A stretch of DNA of 64,000 nt, taken from contig OY804588.1 in the NCBI GenBank assembly GCA_963680875.1, positions 92,622,233 to 92,686,232 of the forward strand, given 5' to 3'. Below are positions 63,489 through 64,000 of the stretch, one piece after another. The translations under genes were made by a program, and so were the position numbers. Within the stretch, counting starts at the first letter, position 1, and each line of letters opens with the position of its first letter. Source of the DNA: Bathymodiolus brooksi. Lineage: Eukaryota > Mollusca > Bivalvia > Mytilida > Modiolidae. A model generated the notes under the pieces. The model was given only the letters and a program-made list of their open reading frames with translations, was not told the origin of the DNA and did not search any database.

Positions 63489-63570
63489 AGTTTGTCAGCG
63501 ACTTGCGCCACGATATAACTAGAAATATCGTTGAAAGTGGCGTTAAGTACTATGACCCTAACCCTAATCC
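63489..63570 (+). mobile_element. SINE tail remnant with telomere-like end
   Basis: This has the same blocks as the SINE at 54838-55085: GTCAGCGACTTGCG, then ATATAACTAGAAATATCG, then GAAAGTGGCGTTAAG. It lacks about 30 bases in the middle and ends in CCCTAACCCTAA. The head is absent. Confidence 0.7.
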
Positions 63571-64000
63571 ACATGTAAACCATGAGCGACATTTTTCCCA
63601 TTTAACAAACTGTTTCATAAAAATTACTCTGATTCTAAAAGCTACAATTTCACATAAACAACTAGATATGTTCCTTAACCTTCAATCCCTTCCTAAGTGT
63701 AAATGGCAATATCACTCATATTCCTATAAATAACCCCGCAAATCAATCATTGTGCATTATCCTCTGATCTCTTCTATTGATATTTTCATTATCAACGTAT
63801 TGACTATGATTCTGAAAATATCAGTCAGTGTCACGTCATACAAATTATGACGTTTTCGATAAGAATAATATAAAGCCAGTTTTGATTGTTTTGAATTACA
63901 CATTATCACAGCTCGACGGTTATAGCAGCCGTTATTCCATATTATTTAATGGTGATAATGTTACTTTAGTATCTCATCAACGTTATAATGACCTACTTAA
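63571..64000. other. AT-rich sequence to the window edge
   Basis: No supported gene. The 90-codon ORF at 63461-63733 begins inside the SINE remnant and is judged chance. Two GACGT-type motifs with a short spacing occur near 63832 and 63850. Confidence 0.5.

Noticed and set aside
63551..63570. Telomere or chromosome end
   Set aside because: There are only about two CCCTAA units, and sequence continues beyond them; they belong to a SINE tail.
63461..63733. 90-codon ORF
   Set aside because: It starts in the SINE remnant and passes through the telomere-like run; there is no domain.

Overview
This window is eukaryotic nuclear DNA, almost certainly from a lophotrochozoan animal and most likely a mollusc (a bivalve fits best from memory). 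It has no prokaryotic gene layout and no intact host gene that I can support. About three quarters is satellite DNA. The rest is AT-rich sequence holding only remains of retroelements: two fragments of a metazoan reverse transcriptase (RT) family, a broken Penelope-like element (PLE), tRNA-derived SINEs, and a SINE tail family that I recognise from mollusc sequence. The organism call rests on recognising these repeats and was not confirmed by a database search.

Layout. Positions 1-47855 are one uninterrupted array of a 46-bp satellite: 1040 full units plus 16 bases, with one single-base deletion in the whole stretch and many repeated single-base variants. The variants reveal nested higher-order duplications with offsets of 10, 18, 27, 30, 43, 46, 50, 52, 56/57 and 131 units. 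At 47855 the array stops inside the reading frame of an RT fragment (to 48229), which is followed by a probable 3' tail (to about 48605). From 48606 to 49714 lies AT-rich sequence with a small cluster of CAACTCGCC repeats. A 3'-type SINE piece (49715-49862, minus strand) is followed by another retroelement tail (about 49880-53790), interrupted by 129 perfectly spaced copies of a 29-bp unit (49991-53731). That unit has no stop codon in any plus-strand frame, so all three frames are open for more than 1260 codons and read the same 29-residue hydrophobic repeat.

From 53791 to 59430 the sequence is mostly unremarkable, with a SINE (54838-55085, minus) and a second RT fragment (55392-55754). From 59431 to 63262 there is a nested, largely inverted structure. 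Copies of a tRNA-derived SINE unit face each other at the two sides. Inside them lies a degenerate PLE (RT motifs B and C, a linker, and a GIY-YIG endonuclease region), bounded by about 115-bp inverted repeats. Each of those repeats carries a hammerhead-ribozyme-like motif. A 111-bp-arm foldback sits beside it. The last 700 bases hold one more SINE tail ending in a telomere-like run.

How the parts work together: nothing here forms a working host pathway. The window records repeat birth and growth. One satellite appears to have arisen inside a retroelement tail, another abuts a retroelement fragment, and a PLE with probable self-cleaving RNA motifs was built into a palindromic cluster. The most notable items are the hammerhead-like motifs, the origin of the 29-bp array inside a retroelement tail, and the almost indel-free 48-kb array.
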